A model generated the notes under the pieces. It ran no database searches. It was given only the letters and a program-made list of their open reading frames with translations, and was not told the origin of the DNA. Both the position numbers and the translations under genes were made by a program. Below are positions 11,275 through 19,296 of a stretch of DNA of 64,000 bases, piece after piece; position 1 is the first letter of the stretch, and every line of letters begins with the position of its first letter. The stretch spans positions 124,001-188,000 of the forward strand of contig NZ_RCTZ02000004.1 of the NCBI RefSeq assembly GCF_003667315.2. The letters run 5' to 3'. Source of the DNA: Tropicibacter alexandrii (GTDB taxonomy: Bacteria; Pseudomonadota; Alphaproteobacteria; Rhodobacterales; Rhodobacteraceae).

Positions 11275-12018
11275 ATGAAGGGTTGGCGACTGTTCAGGCA
11301 CGCGTTCCGCATGGTGTGGGACAATCGCGGCACCGCGCTGCGGATCACCGGGCTTTTGTTCGCTTTCCAGCTGGTGCCGCAGATCTGGTGGCAGATGCAG
11401 ACCGAACAGACGGGCCTGCAGGGGGATGTCATGGTCGCGCCGGGGCTGGCGCTGGTCATGGCGCTTTGGGCGCTGGCCTCTGTCGTCACCTCGATCTGGC
11501 TGGCGGTGGCGTGGCATCGCTACGTGCTGACGGGCGAGGATACGGGCAGCTGGCTGCCGAATTGGCATGGCGGCTTGGTGCTGGGCTATCTCGGGCGGAC
11601 GATCCTTGTCGGGCTGGTCGGGATCGTGGCGGGCTTCGTCTTTGCGGTGCCGCTGTCCATCGTGCTGCTGGTTGTCCCGATCCTCTTCCTGCCTGCGCTG
11701 TTGATCTATGTCGCCGCTGTCATCTTTGTCCTGCTGCGGCTGTCCCTGATCCTGCCCGCCGTGGCGATGGAAAAGCGGATGAAGCTCATGGCCTCGTGGG
11801 AGGTGACGGGCACCGACCTGTCCGGCGTGCTGGGGTTGGCGGCGATCCTTGCGGTGATCTCGGCGGTGGTGCCGGTGGGGGCGCTGTTCTTTGGCGCCAT
11901 CGCGCTGCCCTTGGGGCTGGTCTGGATGGTGGCGGCCAGCTGGCTCTTGACGCTGATCTCGATCACCTGCCTGACCACGCTTTACGGCGTCTATGTCGAG
12001 GGGCGCGACATTCCCTGA
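11275..12018 (+). CDS. Polytopic inner-membrane protein of unknown function
   Basis: A 247-residue, strongly hydrophobic protein with about six membrane segments: one near residues 18-37, one at about 58-80, two to three between about 100 and 155, and two between about 185 and 235. The start at 11275 is chosen for its AAGGAGAAAGCG ribosome-binding site; a longer open frame begins upstream but overlaps the argG start. A cytoplasmic-looking patch AMEKRMKLMASWEVTG separates the two hydrophobic halves. I see no transporter or enzyme signature. Confidence 0.75.
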   Translation: MKGWRLFRHAFRMVWDNRGTALRITGLLFAFQLVPQIWWQMQTEQTGLQGDVMVAPGLALVMALWALASVVTSIWLAVAWHRYVLTGEDTGSWLPNWHGGLVLGYLGRTILVGLVGIVAGFVFAVPLSIVLLVVPILFLPALLIYVAAVIFVLLRLSLILPAVAMEKRMKLMASWEVTGTDLSGVLGLAAILAVISAVVPVGALFFGAIALPLGLVWMVAASWLLTLISITCLTTLYGVYVEGRDIP

Positions 12019-12054
12019 CTTGCGCGGCGGCGTGGCATGGGTCACAGATTCCGC

Positions 12055-13281
12055 ATGAGTGACTTTCAGGACAATGCCCGCACCGCCGAGGCCGCCATGC
12101 GCGAGGTCTTCCCCGCGACGCCCTTGTTGCGCAACGATCACCTTTCGGCGCGGTTTGACGCCGATATCTGGCTGAAGCGCGAGGACCTGTCCCCCGTGCG
12201 CAGCTACAAGATCCGCGGCGCGCTGAACGCGATGCGCAAGCGGCGCGACGAGGGGCTGTTCGTTGCGGCCTCTGCGGGCAACCACGCGCAGGGTGTGGCG
12301 TGGATGTGTCGGCAATTCGGGGTGAAGGGTGTGATCTTTATGCCGGTGACGACGCCTCAGCAGAAGATCCAGAAAACTACCATGTTCGGCGGCGACAATG
12401 TCGAATTGCGCCTGATCGGGGACTATTTCGACGATTGCCTTGCCGCCGCGCAGGCGTTTTGTGCCTCTGAAGGCGGGTATTTCCTGTCGCCCTTCGACGA
12501 TGAGGACGTGATCGAGGGGCAGGCGTCGGTTGCGGTGGAAATCGAGGCGCAGCTTGGCCGTGTGCCCGATCATCTGGTGATCCCGGTGGGCGGCGGCGGG
12601 CTGTCCTCGGGCATCCTGTCCTATTTCGGCAATCAGCCGAACTACACCTTTGTGGAACCGGCGGGCGGCGCCTGCCTGCGCGCCGCGTTGGAGGCCGGTC
12701 GCCCCGTCGCCCTGCCGCGCGTCGATACCTTTGCCGATGGCGCTGCCGTGGCCAAGATCGGCGCGCGCACCTTTGAGCGGCTGCAAGGCGTCGGGCTGGC
12801 CAATACCCTGTCGATCCGCGAGGACCGTCTCTGCACCACCATGCTGGAGATGCTGAATGTCGAGGGCATCGTACTGGAACCGGCGGGCGCGCTGTCTGTC
12901 GATGCGCTCAAGGATCTTGGTCAGGCGATCCGGGGGCGGACCGTGGTGTGCATCACCTCCGGCGGGAATTTCGATTTCGAGCGCCTGCCCGAGGTCAAGG
13001 AACGCGCCCAGCGCTTTTCCGGCGTGAAGAAGTATTTCATCCTCCGCCTGCCGCAGCGCCCCGGCGCGCTGAAGGGCTTCCTCGAATTGCTCGGTCCCGA
13101 TGATGACATCGCCCGGTTCGAATATCTCAAGAAATCCGCGCGCAATTTCGGCTCTGTCCTGATCGGGATCGAGACGAAGGCCCCCGACAGCTTTCACCGT
13201 CTCTATGCCGCGCTCGACGAGGGGGGCTATACCTATCAGGACATCACCGATGACGAAATCCTCGCACAGTTCCTGATCTGA
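12055..13281 (+). CDS. ilvA: Threonine ammonia-lyase (biosynthetic threonine dehydratase)
   Basis: Deaminates threonine to 2-oxobutanoate, the first committed step of isoleucine synthesis. The 408-residue enzyme has the PLP lysine in SYKIRGALNAM, the substrate loop SAGNHAQGVAW, and the phosphate-binding GGGGLSSGI. From about residue 325 (KKYFILRLPQRPGALKGF) it carries a single C-terminal ACT-like regulatory domain, so it is probably feedback-controlled. I prefer the ATG at 12055 over one at 12037, because the family begins close to this point. Its stop shares one base with the start of the following SDR gene. Confidence 0.93.
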   Translation: MSDFQDNARTAEAAMREVFPATPLLRNDHLSARFDADIWLKREDLSPVRSYKIRGALNAMRKRRDEGLFVAASAGNHAQGVAWMCRQFGVKGVIFMPVTTPQQKIQKTTMFGGDNVELRLIGDYFDDCLAAAQAFCASEGGYFLSPFDDEDVIEGQASVAVEIEAQLGRVPDHLVIPVGGGGLSSGILSYFGNQPNYTFVEPAGGACLRAALEAGRPVALPRVDTFADGAAVAKIGARTFERLQGVGLANTLSIREDRLCTTMLEMLNVEGIVLEPAGALSVDALKDLGQAIRGRTVVCITSGGNFDFERLPEVKERAQRFSGVKKYFILRLPQRPGALKGFLELLGPDDDIARFEYLKKSARNFGSVLIGIETKAPDSFHRLYAALDEGGYTYQDITDDEILAQFLI

Positions 13282-14096
13282 TGTTTGCCGGTCGCACAGC
13301 CTTGGTCACAGGCGGCGGGCAGGGGATCGGGCGCGCCTTGGCGCGTGCGCTGGCGGCCGAGGGCATGCGCGTCTGCGTGGCCGATCTGGACCCCGCGCTG
13401 GCGCAAGCGGCGGCGGATGAGATCGGAGGTGCTGCGACCTCCGGTGACCTGCGCGACCCGGAGGCCATCGCGCGCATGGTGCACGAGGCCGAGAGCGCGC
13501 TGGGCCGGATCGACATGCTGGTGTCCAACGCGGGCTTCGCGCTGGGCGCAGTGGCTGGCCCGACCTCGGCCCCCGATCAACAGTGGCAGGACAGCTGGGA
13601 CCTGCATGTCATGGCCCATCTGCGCGCCGCGCGCCTTGTGCTGCCCGGCATGATCGCGCGGGGCGAGGGCTGGCTGGTCAACACCGCCTCTGCCGCCGGG
13701 CTGTTGTCGCAGATCGGGGACGCGCCCTATTCCGCCACCAAGCACGCCGCCGTCAGTCTGGCCCAGTCGCTGGCCATCGAGCATGGCGATGACGGCATCC
13801 ATGTCTCGGTCGTCTGCCCGCTTTATGTCGCCACGCCGCTTCTGGGCTACGATGCGGACCGGCCCGAGAACCGTCCCAATGATCGCGTCCTGACCGCCGC
13901 CGAAGTCGCCGCCTGCGTGAACGACGGCCTGCACGCCGACCGCTTTCTCATCCTGCCTCATCCCGAGGCGGCGACCTTCTTCCAACGGCGGGCCGAGGAT
14001 ACCGACCGCTGGATCCACGGGATGCGCCGCCTGCGCCGCGACGCCTTTGCCGAGGGTATCCCTGCCGATCTCGGCGACCTGCACCGCAAGATCTAG
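13281..14096 (+). CDS. Short-chain dehydrogenase/reductase
   Basis: NAD(P)-dependent Rossmann-fold oxidoreductase of 271 residues. The cofactor loop is TGGGQGIGRALA (residues 8-19), followed by the VSNAGFA segment. The catalytic triad is visible as the serine in NTASAAG and the tyrosine/lysine in PYSATKHAAV. The aspartate after the second strand (VADLD) suggests NAD preference, which is an inference. It overlaps ilvA by one base and is likely co-translated. No neighbour reveals its substrate. It ends convergently with the HPt gene (4-base overlap). Confidence 0.88.
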   Translation: MFAGRTALVTGGGQGIGRALARALAAEGMRVCVADLDPALAQAAADEIGGAATSGDLRDPEAIARMVHEAESALGRIDMLVSNAGFALGAVAGPTSAPDQQWQDSWDLHVMAHLRAARLVLPGMIARGEGWLVNTASAAGLLSQIGDAPYSATKHAAVSLAQSLAIEHGDDGIHVSVVCPLYVATPLLGYDADRPENRPNDRVLTAAEVAACVNDGLHADRFLILPHPEAATFFQRRAEDTDRWIHGMRRLRRDAFAEGIPADLGDLHRKI

Positions 14097-14428
14097 GCGG
14101 CCAATCGCGCCGGAAGATCCGCCTGAAAGACATCCCGCGACGATTCGTAGGTCTTGCGCACCATTGCCGGGCTGACCACGTCCGCCCGCCCGGCGGCGGC
14201 GGCCTTTTCCCCCTTGAGGCACAGCTGCGCCAGTTCCTCGAAGCCGAGGTTCAGCGCCGCCCCCTTGAGGAAATGCATCTGCTCCTCGGTGACGATTGGA
14301 TTGCCCTCGGCCTTGTCCAGCAGGTCGATCGCCCCCTCGACCTCGGACAGGAACAGCTCGACCACCTCGCCGAAATCCTCGGCGCCGATCTCATCCACTA
14401 GTTCATCGACACGCGACCAATCGATCAT
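14093..14428 (-). CDS. Histidine phosphotransfer (HPt) domain protein
   Basis: A stand-alone 111-residue HPt domain that shuttles phosphate between receiver domains. It has the four-helix HPt pattern with the phosphorylatable histidine at residue 52 in QMHFLKGAALNLGF, matching the H-x-x-K-G core. There is no kinase or receiver part. GGAGG precedes the ATG. It is divergent from the receiver-phosphatase gene at 14581, 152 bases away, which makes that receiver its natural partner. The hybrid kinase that would feed it is not in the window. Confidence 0.85.
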   Translation of the reverse strand: MIDWSRVDELVDEIGAEDFGEVVELFLSEVEGAIDLLDKAEGNPIVTEEQMHFLKGAALNLGFEELAQLCLKGEKAAAAGRADVVSPAMVRKTYESSRDVFQADLPARLAA

Positions 14429-14580
14429 GACGCACCTCCTGATGGCCTCAGGCTAGGGTCGGGAAATGAACATAGTCTTTCACGCTGCGGATGAGTTCCG
14501 GCAAATTTTAACATTCAGGCTGCATTAAGAAATCGTCGCTACGACTGCCCCCACGGCACCGTTTTCGAAAAGGTATTTCC

Positions 14581-15852
14581 GTGCAGGCAAACCCCATCCC
14601 CAGCCGCGAGGTCATGACCGGTGCGATACGCCGCGTGCTGATCGTGGATGACAGCAACCTGCAATTGAAGATCATGACCGCCATGCTGACCCGGCTGGGA
14701 TTCGAGGTGATGCAGGCGACGAACGGCCCCGATGCGTTGGCCATCTGCGCCGAAACGGAGCCGGATCTGGTGCTGTCCGACTGGATGATGCCGGGCATGA
14801 ACGGGCTGGACCTGTGCCGCCAGTTCCGGCGGCTGGAACGCAACAGCTATGGCTATTTCATCCTCCTGACCTCGAAGAGCGAAAAGAACGAGATCGCCGA
14901 GGGGTTGGATGCGGGGGCCGACGACTTCCTGACCAAGCCGGTTGGCGCCAATGAATTGCGCGCGCGAATCAATGCCGGGGAGCGGGTCGTGTCGATGCAG
15001 CGCGAATTGTCGGAAAAAAACCGGCAGGTCTCTGACGCGCTGGCCGAATTGCGCGAGGCGCACGAGGCGATCGAACGCGACCTGATCCAGGCGCGCACCA
15101 TACAGCAATCGCTGGTGCCCGAGCGGGTGATGGAACTGGCAACCTCCCGCGTCAGCCTGCTGTTGCAGCCCTGCGGGCATGTTGGCGGTGATCTCGTGGG
15201 CATGTTCACCCCGGGCAGCAACCAGCTTGGCCTGTATTCCATCGACGTGTCCGGGCACGGCATCACCTCCGCCATGGTGACCGCGCGCGTGGCGGGGTAC
15301 CTGTCCAGCAAGTTCATGGATCAGAATCTGGCGCTTTGCCGGGCCACCAGCCAGTTCTTCACCATGCGCAGCCCGGCGGAAACCGCGCAGTTGCTGAACC
15401 AGCGTCTGGCGGCCGATCCGGGGGTCGAGGAATATCTGACCATGGCCTATCTCGCCGGTGACTTGAATACCGGCCGGATGAAGCTGGTTCAGGCGGGCCA
15501 TTCGCATCCGCTGCTGATGCGCCGTGACGGGTCGGTCGAATTTCTCGGTGATGGCGGCCTTCCCATCGGCCTCGTGGACGAGGTGATCTATGAGCAGGTC
15601 GAATTCCGAATGACGACCGGGGACCGGCTGCTGCTGTATTCCGACGGTTTCACCGAGGCGGTGATGAAGAACGGGCAGATGCTGGGTGAGGAGGGGCTTG
15701 TCGACCTGTTCCGGGCCTCTGCGCTCAATGGCGAGGGGCCGGAGCTGTTGCAGGACATGTTCTGGCGCCTGACCGAGGGGATGCGCGATTCGACCAGCCT
15801 TGGCGACGATGTCTCGGCGGCTTTGCTGGAATATGACGTGCTGGCGGGCTAG
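14581..15852 (+). CDS. Response regulator with PP2C/SpoIIE-type serine phosphatase output (RsbU-like)
   Basis: The 423-residue protein has an N-terminal receiver (residues 17-135) with acidic pair D23/D24, phosphoacceptor D67 (SDWMMPGMNG) and K119 (FLTKP). A coiled coil runs from about 137 to 178. The C-terminal PPM phosphatase shows GGDLVGMF, DVSGHGITSAM, LYSDGFTEA and a terminal GDDVSAALLEYD, that is, the metal-binding aspartates. Such proteins dephosphorylate anti-sigma-factor antagonists in partner switching. The start is GTG at 14581; ATG at 14614 is the alternative and still gives a full receiver. No anti-sigma partner is encoded nearby. Confidence 0.9.
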   Translation: MQANPIPSREVMTGAIRRVLIVDDSNLQLKIMTAMLTRLGFEVMQATNGPDALAICAETEPDLVLSDWMMPGMNGLDLCRQFRRLERNSYGYFILLTSKSEKNEIAEGLDAGADDFLTKPVGANELRARINAGERVVSMQRELSEKNRQVSDALAELREAHEAIERDLIQARTIQQSLVPERVMELATSRVSLLLQPCGHVGGDLVGMFTPGSNQLGLYSIDVSGHGITSAMVTARVAGYLSSKFMDQNLALCRATSQFFTMRSPAETAQLLNQRLAADPGVEEYLTMAYLAGDLNTGRMKLVQAGHSHPLLMRRDGSVEFLGDGGLPIGLVDEVIYEQVEFRMTTGDRLLLYSDGFTEAVMKNGQMLGEEGLVDLFRASALNGEGPELLQDMFWRLTEGMRDSTSLGDDVSAALLEYDVLAG

Positions 15853-16295
15853 CGTCCGAAAGTGTGGAAACGTCTGACAAACGCGGCATCGCCGGGATTG
15901 CCCAGCAACGCGGCGGCCTCGGCAAGCGGGGCCCACAGCGCCGTATGCCCCGGCTCGCTGGGCGGTCCCATCCGGCGCACGGGGGTGGCGACATAGATGG
16001 TGCAGATCTTCTCGGCCCAGATCTGGTATTCCGGCATCCATGTAAACCGGCGAAACACCCCCAGCCTGCGCGGCGCGGCAATACGCCAGCCGGTTTCCTC
16101 GAAGACCTCGCGATGCAGCGCGGCAATCGGGTGCTCACCCGGGTCGATTCCGCCGCCGGGCAGTTGCACCTCGGGATGCGGCTCGGCCTGATGGGTCAGC
16201 AAGAGGGCCCCGTCACGCGGCAGAATCGCATAGACGCCGGGCCGCCGCACATAGCGTTGACCGGCTTTCGGGGCCTCTCCGAAACGTGGTGTCAT
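15849..16295 (-). CDS. Nudix hydrolase
   Basis: A 148-residue Nudix-fold pyrophosphohydrolase. The full Nudix box is present as GGIDPGEHPIAALHREVFEE, followed by TGW; the RE and EE pairs bind the metal. Nearby GVYAILPRDGALLLTHQ is the usual first strand of housecleaning types. The start at 16295 is supported by AGGAGAG upstream; the frame remains open further, but that extension overlaps the hslO start on the other strand. The stop overlaps that of the receiver-phosphatase gene. Substrate unknown. Confidence 0.83.
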   Translation of the reverse strand: MTPRFGEAPKAGQRYVRRPGVYAILPRDGALLLTHQAEPHPEVQLPGGGIDPGEHPIAALHREVFEETGWRIAAPRRLGVFRRFTWMPEYQIWAEKICTIYVATPVRRMGPPSEPGHTALWAPLAEAAALLGNPGDAAFVRRFHTFGR

Positions 16296-16395
16296 CCAAT
16301 CTCTCCTGCCCGGTCTGCACGCCCCCCCTTTCAGGACGCCCCTGAAAGGCCTATATGCCCACGCATCGCCAGTCAAAGGCAGACAAGGAAACCCC

Positions 16396-17376
16396 ATGAG
16401 CATCGGCACCAAACTCGCCTGGGACGACACCGTCCTGCCCTTCCAGCTTGACCGCTCCGACATGCGCGGCCGCGTGGCGCGGCTGGATGGCGTGTTGTCG
16501 GGCGTGCTCAAACAACATGATTACCCCGAACCGGTCGAGGCGCTGGTCGCCGAGATGGCCCTGTTGACCGCGCTGATCGGCCAAACGATCAAGCTGCGCT
16601 GGAAGCTGTCGCTTCAGGTGCAGACCAACGGCCCGGTCCGCATGATCGCCACCGATTACTACGGCCCCGAATCCGAGGGCGAGCCGGCGCGCATCCGCGC
16701 CTATGCCAGCTTTGACGCCGACCGGATCACCGACGCGCCGCCGTTCCAGCAGTTGGGCAACGGATATTTCGCGGTGCTGATCGATCAGGGCGAGGGAATG
16801 CAGCCCTATCAGGGCATCGCGCCGCTGGTGGGCACATGTCTGGCCGACGCCGCCGCTGGCTATTTCGCCCAGTCCGAACAGTTGCCGACCACCTTTGCCC
16901 TGTCCTACGGCAAGTCGCGCGAACCCGGCGTGGCCGAGCATTGGCGCGCCGGTGGCATCATGCTGCAACACATGCCTAAGGCCTCGCCCCACGCGGTCGA
17001 GCCCACCGGCGAGCGTGGCTTCTTGCAGCCCGATGACGTGGTGGCCGACGATGCGCGCGAAAACTGGACCCGGGTCAACATGCATGTGCAAACCGTCGAA
17101 GAGCTGGAGCTTATCGGCCCCACGGTGTCCCCCGACCAGCTTCTGGTGCGCCTGTTTCACGAGGAACAGCCGCGCGTCTTCCCGGCGCAGGCGGTGCGCT
17201 TTGGCTGCACCTGTTCCGAGGACCGCGTGCGTCAAAGCCTGTCGATCTACTCGGCCAAGGACATCGCGACCATGACCACCGAGGATGGCAAGGTCACCGC
17301 CGATTGCCAGTTCTGCAGCGCGCATTACGAACTGGACCCGGCCACGGTCGGCTTCGAGGCGAAGGATGACGGCTGA
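16396..17376 (+). CDS. hslO: Redox-regulated chaperone Hsp33
   Basis: Hsp33 becomes an active holdase when its zinc cysteines are oxidised. The 326-residue protein has the N-terminal chaperone core (for example GNGYFAVLIDQGEGMQPYQG) and ends with the redox switch: a CTC pair around residues 270-272 and CQFC around 304-307, the expected C-x-C and C-x-x-C zinc ligands. Its stop overlaps the next gene's start, so hslO, the CoA pyrophosphatase-like gene and cca form a translationally overlapped operon. Confidence 0.95.
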   Translation: MSIGTKLAWDDTVLPFQLDRSDMRGRVARLDGVLSGVLKQHDYPEPVEALVAEMALLTALIGQTIKLRWKLSLQVQTNGPVRMIATDYYGPESEGEPARIRAYASFDADRITDAPPFQQLGNGYFAVLIDQGEGMQPYQGIAPLVGTCLADAAAGYFAQSEQLPTTFALSYGKSREPGVAEHWRAGGIMLQHMPKASPHAVEPTGERGFLQPDDVVADDARENWTRVNMHVQTVEELELIGPTVSPDQLLVRLFHEEQPRVFPAQAVRFGCTCSEDRVRQSLSIYSAKDIATMTTEDGKVTADCQFCSAHYELDPATVGFEAKDDG

Positions 17377-17965
17377 GCAGGTCACCGCATTGAGGCGCGC
17401 GCTGTCCGCGGATGGCGTGCCCTCGTCGGATTTCGATCTGAACCCCGGTTTCAAGCTGCCCGAAAACCGCAGCCTGCGCCCCGCCGGGGTGCTCTGCGCC
17501 TTCATGGACAGCCCCTCGGGGTTGCAGTTGGTGCTGACGAAACGCTCCTCCCGGCTGAAACACCATCCCGGCCAGATCGCCTTTCCCGGCGGCAAAGTCG
17601 ATCCCGGCGATGCGAATGAAACCGCCGCCGCCCTGCGCGAGGCGGATGAAGAGGTGGGGCTGAACCCCGAACAGGTCGAGGTGCTGGGCACGCTGCCCGT
17701 GCATGAAACCGTGACGGGGTTCAACGTGACGCCTGTCGTCGCCCTGATCCATGGCGCATTCGATCCGATCCCCGAGCCGGGCGAGGTCGACGAGGTCTTC
17801 TTCGCGCCCTTCACCCATGTCACCGACCCAAGCCGCTATGTCGTGCAATACCGGCGCTGGCGCGGGCAACGCAGGCACTATTTCACCGCACCTTTGGGCC
17901 CCTATTACATCTGGGGCGCCACCGCGCGGATGCTGCGCGGGCTGGCCGACCGGGTGCAGGCATGA
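17366..17965 (+). CDS. Nudix hydrolase of the CoA pyrophosphatase (NudL) type
   Basis: A 199-residue Nudix protein with the CoA-ase signature upstream of the Nudix box: VLTKRSSRLKHHPGQIAFPG, followed by GKVDPGD and LREADEEVGL. That upstream motif separates CoA pyrophosphatases from other Nudix families and suggests cleavage of CoA or its oxidised derivatives to phosphopantetheine and 3',5'-ADP. The ATG at 17366 lies inside the end of hslO (11-base overlap). The last 4 bases overlap cca. Confidence 0.87.
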   Translation: MTAEQVTALRRALSADGVPSSDFDLNPGFKLPENRSLRPAGVLCAFMDSPSGLQLVLTKRSSRLKHHPGQIAFPGGKVDPGDANETAAALREADEEVGLNPEQVEVLGTLPVHETVTGFNVTPVVALIHGAFDPIPEPGEVDEVFFAPFTHVTDPSRYVVQYRRWRGQRRHYFTAPLGPYYIWGATARMLRGLADRVQA

Positions 17966-19125
17966 CCCGCGTCACCGGCGACTGGCTGACCCGCGATGCC
18001 ACGCAGCGCGTGATGGCCATGCTCGAAGAGGCCGGTTTCCTTGCCTACGCGGTTGGCGGCTGCGTCCGCAACGCCTTGCTGGGTGAGCCGGTGGCCGATG
18101 TCGACATCTCCACCGATGCCCGCCCCGAAACCGTGATCGCGCTTGCCGAGGCCGCCCGCCTCAAGGCCGTCCCGACCGGCATCGACCACGGCACCATCAC
18201 CGTCGTCTGCGATGGCCAAGGGTACGAGATCACGACCTTTCGTGCCGATATAGAGACGGATGGCCGTCGCGCGGTCGTGCGCTTTGCGACCGATGTGGCC
18301 GAGGATGCGCTGCGCCGCGACTTCACCATGAACGCGCTTTATGCCGACCGACGCGGTGCGCTGATCGACCCGCTGGGCGGGCTGCCTGACCTGCACGCGC
18401 GGCGCTTTCGGTTCATCGAAGACCCCGACACGCGCATCCGCGAGGATTACCTGCGCATCCTGCGCTTTTTCCGCTTTTCCGCTTGGTATGCCGATCCGGC
18501 GCAGGGCATGGACCCCGACGCGCTGGCCGCCATTGCCGCCAATCTCGACGGGCTTGGCCAGCTTTCGGCGGAGCGGGTGGGCGCGGAAACGCTGAAACTT
18601 CTCAGCGCGTCTGATCCGCTCTTTGCTGTCTCGGTGATGAACCAGACCGGTGTTCTGGCGCATATCCTGCCCGGCGCCGTGGTCACGGCGCTCGGCCCGC
18701 TCATCGTCCATGAAACGGCGCTGGGCCTGCCCGCCGATCCGCTGCGGCGCATGGCTGTCATGGGGTTCTTCGATGGGGCTGCGCTGCGCCTGTCGAGGGC
18801 GCAACAAAGGCACCTTGCACTGTATCAGAGCCTGATCGGCGCCTCGGACACCCTGTCGGACATCGCCTATCGCCACGGCGCCGAGACCGCGCGCGACCTT
18901 GCCGCCCTGCGCGCCGCCAGCTTTGAAACCGCGCCCAATCCCGACGCGCTCGCACGCATCGACCATGCCGCGCAAGCGCGCTTTCCGGTGACGGCCCGCG
19001 ACCTGATGCCCGACATTCAGGGGCCAGACCTCGGCCAGACCTTGCGCGATCTCGAAGCCCAATGGATCGCGTCGGATTTCACGCTCGACCGCAACCGCTT
19101 GTTGGCGCGTGTCAAAAAAGCGTGA
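17962..19125 (+). CDS. cca: CCA tRNA nucleotidyltransferase
   Basis: Adds or repairs the 3' CCA of tRNAs; class II nucleotidyltransferase/poly(A) polymerase family, 387 residues. The head domain has YAVGGCVRNALLG and the two-metal aspartates in DVDIST (near residue 50), followed by the RRDFTMNALY motif around residue 115. The C-terminal region is helical with no HD domain evident. It overlaps the nudL-type gene by 4 bases. CCA-adding and poly(A) polymerase activities are hard to tell apart by sequence, but position and motifs fit CCA addition. Confidence 0.88.
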   Translation: MTRVTGDWLTRDATQRVMAMLEEAGFLAYAVGGCVRNALLGEPVADVDISTDARPETVIALAEAARLKAVPTGIDHGTITVVCDGQGYEITTFRADIETDGRRAVVRFATDVAEDALRRDFTMNALYADRRGALIDPLGGLPDLHARRFRFIEDPDTRIREDYLRILRFFRFSAWYADPAQGMDPDALAAIAANLDGLGQLSAERVGAETLKLLSASDPLFAVSVMNQTGVLAHILPGAVVTALGPLIVHETALGLPADPLRRMAVMGFFDGAALRLSRAQQRHLALYQSLIGASDTLSDIAYRHGAETARDLAALRAASFETAPNPDALARIDHAAQARFPVTARDLMPDIQGPDLGQTLRDLEAQWIASDFTLDRNRLLARVKKA

Positions 19126-19174
19126 CAGACGCATGTTATCGGGCTACCAAAGCGTGAACCCAGTCGGAGGCAAC

Positions 19175-19213
19175 ATGATGAGAATTGCACGGTCCCTACC
19201 CAGCTTTGTCTGA
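19175..19213 (+). CDS. Candidate 12-codon leader peptide upstream of the ABC exporter operon
   Basis: A perfect GGAGG (19166-19170 region) with ideal spacing precedes ATG ATG and a 12-codon frame reading MMRIARSLPSFV, then TGA. It is followed by a possible hairpin, CGCGGG with CCCGCG (about 19226-19252), and the first ABC gene starts at 19297. The arrangement resembles a translated leader controlling the downstream operon. The frame has two arginine and two serine codons but no run of one codon, so classical amino-acid attenuation is not obvious. I do not recognise the peptide. Confidence 0.4.
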   Translation: MMRIARSLPSFV

Positions 19214-19296
19214 GTGACCCTGCACACGCGGGCATGCCTCAGGCCCCCGCGATCTTTCGTCATGCTCACCTAACGCCCGCAAAAAGGCGCCTCCGA

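Noticed and set aside
10008-12062. A 684-codon open frame on the + strand, opposite argG and running on into the membrane protein region
   Set aside because: It is antisense to argG, whose family sequence is unmistakable, and its translation is a compositionally odd, histidine- and arginine-rich string with no domain; it is a by-product of high GC.
11188-13197. A 669-codon open frame on the - strand opposite the membrane protein and ilvA genes
   Set aside because: It spans two real genes and an intergenic gap and is rich in Gln, His, Arg and Asp with no motif, the usual antisense shadow in GC-rich DNA.
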